Positions 5,604 to 5,762 of a DNA stretch of 5,762 nt are shown piece by piece (position 1 is the stretch's first letter; every line of letters begins with the position of its first letter). Both the position numbers and the translations under genes were made by a program. The stretch comes from Acidothermales bacterium (GTDB taxonomy: Bacteria; Actinomycetota; Actinomycetes; Streptosporangiales; WHST01): the NCBI GenBank assembly GCA_017354575.1, contig JAFMQP010000267.1, positions 1-5,762 of the forward strand, given 5' to 3'. Below the pieces are notes generated by a model. It was given only the letters and a program-made list of their open reading frames with translations, had not been told where the DNA came from and searched no databases.

Positions 5604-5762
5604 TCGGACGCGCTCGCCCGGACTCGGGTGTCGGTGCGCGACGCGGCTGCGTTCGCGCGTCCGCCCGTCCAGGTACGGCGAGCCGTTCGCGAACGTGCGG
5701 CGGAACCGGTGTGGGTGCACGCCCGGGCCGTCGGCCGTCCTGCGCGGGGGATGCCCGCCACG
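5604..5762 (-). pseudogene. Decayed C-terminal end of a tyrosine recombinase/integrase
   Basis: Read on the reverse strand from the window edge, the frame gives DGPGVHPHRFRRTFAN (about 5732-5685), which matches the box II region of phage-type tyrosine integrases, with the catalytic His-x-x-Arg as HRFR. It then goes GSPY and on to DGRTRERSRVAHRHPSPGERV (5669-5607), which resembles the usual actinobacterial integrase ending (A.DERAR.AHRRLSPGDR). About 25 residues expected between TFA and the catalytic Tyr (the LAGW/LLGH segment) are missing, so the Tyr codon at 5675-5673 may be the old nucleophile brought close by a deletion. The stop codon is not where expected: CGA stands at 5606-5604 where TGA would fit. 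The fragment continues beyond the window, so how much of the gene survives is unknown. The identification rests on short motifs recalled from the family. Confidence 0.45.

Overview
The window is GC-rich DNA with strong G/C third-position bias, GGAGG-type ribosome binding sites and protein families typical of a high-GC actinomycete. I cannot name the genus. It looks like ordinary chromosome with a small stress/housekeeping cluster that turns into decayed DNA at the right end.

Layout. Bases 69-1199 (+) encode a GT4-like, GT-B-fold glycosyltransferase that lacks the usual donor-phosphate-binding motif. It is followed by a perfect 14-bp inverted repeat (1219-1248), probably a terminator or operator. 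Bases 1463-2347 (+) encode an SDR oxidoreductase of the YghA/general-stress-protein-39 type. A small reverse-strand gene, easily missed, lies at 2322-2699 (-). It encodes a 125-residue hydrophobic protein and overlaps the end of the SDR gene by 26 bp. Bases 2823-3854 (+) encode a second SDR with a C-terminal extension and a possible membrane anchor. After a 239-bp gap with an 11-bp inverted repeat and a possible stress-sigma promoter, bases 4094-4873 (+) encode an intact SigB/SigF-type alternative sigma factor. A second sigma gene of the same type follows directly in tandem (4895-5588), but it is broken by an internal deletion, two further frameshifts and a stop codon. At the right edge (5604-5762, reverse strand) is what looks like the decayed C-terminal end of a tyrosine integrase, which runs out of the window.

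How the genes may fit together. The sigma factor is of the general-stress class, and the first SDR resembles a protein that is a SigB-regulon member in Bacillus subtilis. GNNT-N14-16-GGG-type sequences resembling SigB/SigF promoters occur upstream of both SDRs and the sigma gene. A small stress regulon with autoregulation is therefore a reasonable hypothesis, but the promoter matches are weak in DNA this GC-rich. No anti-sigma (RsbW-like) or anti-anti-sigma gene is present. I see no CRISPR array, tRNA, rRNA or intact mobile element, and nothing I would call a new defence or biosynthetic system.
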